Shown: piece after piece, positions 60,482 to 64,000 of the stretch
Layout: the number at the start of each line of letters is the position of its first letter
How positions within the stretch are numbered: position 1 is the stretch's first letter
From: Epiperipatus broadwayi
Taxonomy: Eukaryota > Onychophora > Udeonychophora > Euonychophora > Peripatidae
DNA: 64,000 nt
Assembly: GCA_028023455.1 (NCBI GenBank)
Contig: JAQFVV010012416.1
Span: forward strand, 2,039,767-2,103,766
Reading direction: 5' to 3'
Position numbers and translations under genes: made by a program
Notes under the pieces: generated by a model
What the model was told of the DNA's origin: nothing
Databases searched by the model: none
What the model saw: only the letters and a program-made list of their open reading frames with translations

Positions 60482-60912
60482 CAATTGTATACATTCAAAT
60501 ATCAGCTTTTTAAGCTAATCGTGCATACGCTTTGCGAGTGTTAATAATAAATGAATATTTTCTCACCAATACAAGATATAGTATTTATACAGGAATAAAA
60601 GGAATCCTCTTATTCCTATGACTCAAATGCTTATATATGAGCAAATCTGAAGTACAATTTCACCCGCGTCATTCATTCAGACATCGTATATAGTAATTTA
60701 AAGTGATGGTTCCATCCTCATGCTTTACTTGCCAGTACTTCAGATTTGCTCATATATAAGCATTTGAGTCGTAGGAATAAGAGAATTCCTTTTATTCCTG
60801 CATAAATACTATATCTTATATTGGTGAGAAAGTATTAATTTATTATTAACACTCGCAAAGCGTATGCACAATTAGCTTAAAAGGTTAATATTTGAATGTA
60901 TACAAACCATAT
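60482..60912. repeat. Large foldback, about 170-bp arms
   Basis: Left arm about 60482-60655 and right arm about 60735-60910 are inverted copies with few differences: gcatacgctttgcgagtgtt against aacactcgcaaagcgtatgc, and atatgagcaaatctgaagta against tacttcagatttgctcatat. The loop (about 80 bp) is less A+T-rich. No coding content. Arm identity suggests a young MITE or foldback transposon. Confidence 0.88.
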
Positions 60913-60959
60913 TTATGAAAGTATACTGCTTGAATTTTTAAAAAATAACATCACCATCA

Positions 60960-61205
60960 ACCCCTACCAATCCACTGCAGGATGAAGGCCTCTCCAAGTT
61001 CAATCCATCTTCTCCAATCTTTAGCTTCTCTTCTTCACATCACTCCTGCATACTTTCTTATTTCATCCATCCATCTCACATGTGGTCTCTTTCTGGGTCT
61101 TTCACAATCTCTTGGAATCCAGTTTAAGATTTCAATTGTCCATCTATTATCATCTCTTCTAGCAATATGTCCAGCCCAACTCCACTTCAGTCTTTTAATT
61201 TTTTA
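60960..61205 (-). pseudogene. RTE-like LINE C-terminal fragment
   Basis: On the minus strand: WAGHIARRDDNRWTIEILNW, then IPRDCERPRKRPHVRWMDEI and the W.R.EAKDW..WIELGEAF tail, the C terminus of RTE-type LINE reverse transcriptases. The frame on the plus strand here (60982-61206) is its antisense shadow. Most of the element is missing. Confidence 0.88.
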
Positions 61206-62721
61206 AATGAATTTAAAATGAATTTATAGATTTCTGAAAGTGCAATTAATTATTTTTAGCAATAAAGTAAAACAATTTGATTAAATAAAAATCTTTTTTT
61301 TACTATTTTAGTTTTTTTTTTTTCTTTTTTTACAAAAAAAAAAAAAACTGTATAAAAAGAATATATGAAAATAATTTATAATTATTATGTTTTCAAATAA
61401 TAATAATTATAATAACATCAATAACAATCTTATTAAAAGTAAAAAAAGTCATTAAATCAAATTTTATCTCGAAAATAATTTAAATATTTATTTGAATATA
61501 AAAATGATAACATTAGAAAATATACAATATTTTAATCAAAATGTTTTCACTATTTATGTTACCGATTATTTCTGGTATCAGTTCATTGGTTAACTTGATC
61601 CAATTGTCTTGTTTGATGCATTCCAATTTTTTGACTTGTTTCATCGCCAAAAAATGCCCTTTCTTATATTTGCCTTTTAATTTTAGTGCCATATATGTAC
61701 ACTTATTTTAAATTTCCTCTGGTCTCATATTTCCTATTCATTATTTAAATTTACTACATGGCTACTTTAATCGATCTATTCACATCTTTTATTATCATCT
61801 CTAATAAAACTAACTCAGTTTTTGCAAAATTCTTTCGCGTTGAAATACAGCCTTGTATATATATATTACAAACATTTTTGAAAGATCATTGATTGCGAAC
61901 AATTCTGTAAAAATATTATTCTTTCAGGTTTTCTTGTCAAACTACTTATACATTTTAAATGTAGATTTATATAAATGTATACCTTACATAATCTTTTGTA
62001 ATTCATTTGTTATTAATTTGCCTCTTTTCTGAGCTAACATAATATTTGTTAAAATTAAAGAACAGAAAAGGTAGTTTTTTAATATTTAGCTTTATTACTT
62101 CCTAGCATGCTTTCAATATATTTTTACTATATCATATTCATGGCATATAATGGAGTGATTAAATGGTTCTTTATATCAGTATTCAATCAATGTTTAATTA
62201 ACGGTTCACGTATTTAATTTTAATTCAAAATTTAAATATTCGTATAGCCCATTTCGTTGAAATGGTTACACTTGTATCTTTTTTGTTAACAGAAAAATGG
62301 TCAATAGCTATTGCACAATGATAAGTAAACACTGTAATTAACTAAATAAGGTATTATATATATAAAATTAGAAACTAAAAAGCAAAAATAGGGACAAGTA
62401 AAATGTTCACATTCACATTAAGTTTTTTCATGCATCATATATTAAAAAATTTCTGATTAGATCAATTGAAAATAGATTTATTTACATTAGAATTTTTGTA
62501 TATAAATACATTTTTCCATTATATCTTTACATTTATATAAATGATATACATTAATATGAAAATTTTATATATAGAAAAATTTTTTTTGTTATTAAATATG
62601 TAAAAAAATTTGGATTATTAAAATCATCTGTATTAAGATTATTAAAAAGCAAATTTTATTAGTATATAGTATCTTTGATTTTAATAAAATAGGATTTAAA
62701 AAAAATTTAAATAATATTTTT
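61206..62721. other. Very A+T-rich intronic DNA, nothing recognised
   Basis: Long A and T runs (about 61310-61350); no gene, RNA or known repeat. Confidence 0.45.
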
Positions 62722-63262
62722 ATGTAAACAGTAGACTACAAAGTAGAAAATAACACCATAACTGACTAAAACGTGTCATTTCATAAAAACATTTGAAGCC
62801 CTTTAAAGTTTTATGGCTTCAAATGCTTTTATGAAATGACATGTTTTTTAGTCATATTACTTTGTTAGTCAGATTACAGTCAAAACACTCCATACAGTAG
62901 TGCCACCCAGTGCAAGCCAGAGTAATCACTAGATGCCAGAAGACTTGTGCATAAAATCCGAGTGTGTCTACTGATCCAGACTAGTTCCTAATTTGTGGGT
63001 TTTGGCACTGCACCTAGATCTCAACTTAGAAATTAGTCTAGGGATATTGGATGAGTAGGCACTAGAGAGGGATTTTATGTACAAGGCTTCTGGAATCCAG
63101 TGATTACTCTGGCTTGCACTGAGTGGCACTACTGTATGGAAAGTTTTGCCTGTTTTCATAACAGTTATGAGCAAGCATAAGAAATGGTGATCATGTAATG
63201 TTTAGTGGTTTAGTAAGATTACTTTGTATTTTCTACTTTTTTGTTGGCTGTTTACATAAAAC
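62722..63262. mobile_element. Nested foldbacks: outer MITE with an F4 copy inside
   Basis: The outer inverted ends atgtaaacagtagactacaa (62721) and a diverged complement ending ggctgtttacat (about 63257) enclose two things. A hairpin at 62765-62853 has arms gtgtcatttcataaa and tttatgaaatgacatg. A palindromic F4 copy lies at 62880-63205, with its ribozyme half deleted except ttagaaattagtctaggg near 63025. Suggests insertion of F4 into a foldback MITE. Confidence 0.65.
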
Positions 63263-63717
63263 CATCATTAAAAATTTTTTTTAAAAAATATTATTTTGTT
63301 TTTTACTTTTTAGTTATAAATAAAACATATAATATCAATTTAAATAAAATAATTTTTTTCATCACTTTCTTTTTTATTGTTTCCTGTTATCTCCACAAGA
63401 GGATCTGCTGCCAATGATTTTGACAGTTCTATTTCTTTGTTTTGATTTTAGAAATAAAAACATATAATTCTCAACATTTTTTACATATTTTTTTTTCCAT
63501 AAAATATTTATGAAATATTAAATTATTTCAGAAAAATAATTCAGATTTTAATATAAAATATTTAGTTTTAATTAATTAAGTATGAGTTAAATCAATATTA
63601 ACAAAATTTTATTCTACAAACATAATATTTCCATTGAGAAGCATAAGGATGAGAGTTAAAATTTAAATGGGAACATTTTTTTCCATTGTTAAAAATTTAA
63701 AAAGATGGACATACTAA

Positions 63718-63802
63718 CAAAAACACAGACAAAAGTGTGTACATAATGTTAGAAATACAGACAAAAATGTGTACATAACGACAGAAACACAGACAAAGCA
63801 AG
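63718..63802. repeat. Short tandem repeat, about 33-bp unit
   Basis: aaacacagacaaaagtgtgt, aaatacagacaaaaatgtgt and aaacacagacaaag start successive units; two and a half copies. Confidence 0.8.
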
Positions 63803-63936
63803 TTAATATAAAAGCATTTACAATTTATAGCAATTTATTATTTAATAAAGTCTCAAACATAAAAATTATTTTCCTTATAATACTAAGTCTTCTTGGAAAG
63901 TAAAGTAAGCAGAAATTTGGAATATAAAGAGTTGCA

Positions 63937-64000
63937 AAGCATTGGTGGCCTAGCGGTTAGCATAACTGCCTTCCAAGCTGCTGGCCAGGGTTCAAGCATT
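63937..64000 (+). mobile_element. tRNA-derived SINE, copy 7, cut by the window edge
   Basis: aagcattggtggcctagcgg, ttagcataactgccttccaa and the B-box-like cagggttcaagcatt. The 3' end lies beyond the window. Confidence 0.78.

Noticed and set aside
60982-61206. Plus-strand 74-codon protein
   Set aside because: Antisense shadow of an RTE-type reverse transcriptase C terminus on the minus strand.
1-64000. CRISPR arrays, bacterial operons or rRNA genes
   Set aside because: No regularly spaced identical repeats with unique spacers, no Shine-Dalgarno-led gene series and no rRNA-like conserved blocks; the sequence is eukaryotic.

Overview
This is an A+T-rich animal (metazoan) genomic window dominated by transposable elements. 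One host coding exon is recognisable: a 91-bp exon on the minus strand (7541-7631) encoding the first transmembrane segment of a KCNQ (Kv7) voltage-gated potassium channel, with a good splice acceptor and donor. No other KCNQ exon was found, so most of the window is probably intron of that gene: at least 56 kb upstream of the exon and at least 7.5 kb downstream. The species cannot be named. Large introns, Tx1/L1-like LINEs, Penelope-like elements and hammerhead-bearing repeats suggest an invertebrate, perhaps aquatic.

The most interesting content is a set of short repeats that carry type I hammerhead ribozymes. At least four unrelated families (called F1 to F4 here) occur as tandem pairs of about 472, 422, 411 and 400 bp units. 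Each unit has one hammerhead with the CUGANGA...GAAA...UH core, a stem II hairpin and a two-part helix I. Helix III is palindromic or near-palindromic and very short, as in ribozymes that work as dimers. This matches the layout of retrozymes, small non-autonomous retroelements that spread through circular RNAs. Two more families (F5, F6) have hammerhead-like motifs without a convincing helix I; F6 lies directly behind a Penelope-like coding remnant.

Layout. 0-5 kb: a SINE, F1 and F4 retrozymes and an F5 foldback. 5.4-7.5 kb: a foldback and a Penelope-like GIY-YIG remnant. 7.5 kb: the KCNQ exon. 7.8-14.6 kb: retrozyme foldbacks, a SINE and featureless A+T-rich DNA. 14.67-19.92 kb: a nearly full-length Tx1/L1-like LINE with a target-site duplication, followed at once by a hAT-type MITE with a perfect 8-bp duplication. 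20.4-29.2 kb: foldbacks, a pogo-like remnant and the main retrozyme arrays. 30-34.6 kb: several degenerate short tandem repeats. 35.1-39.6 kb: an older inverted copy of the same LINE. 39.6-48 kb: mostly featureless. 48.4-56.4 kb: LINE fragments, single retrozymes, SINEs, a hAT transposase pseudogene split by a SINE, and a young 5'-truncated LINE of a second family. 56.4-64 kb: Penelope and RTE remnants, large foldbacks and a SINE at the right edge.

Several insertions show clear target-site duplications (SINEs 13-15 bp, second LINE 14 bp, hAT MITE 8 bp), so the order of events can be read. The coding remnants carry stops or frameshifts, except the short second LINE fragment; no autonomous element looks intact.
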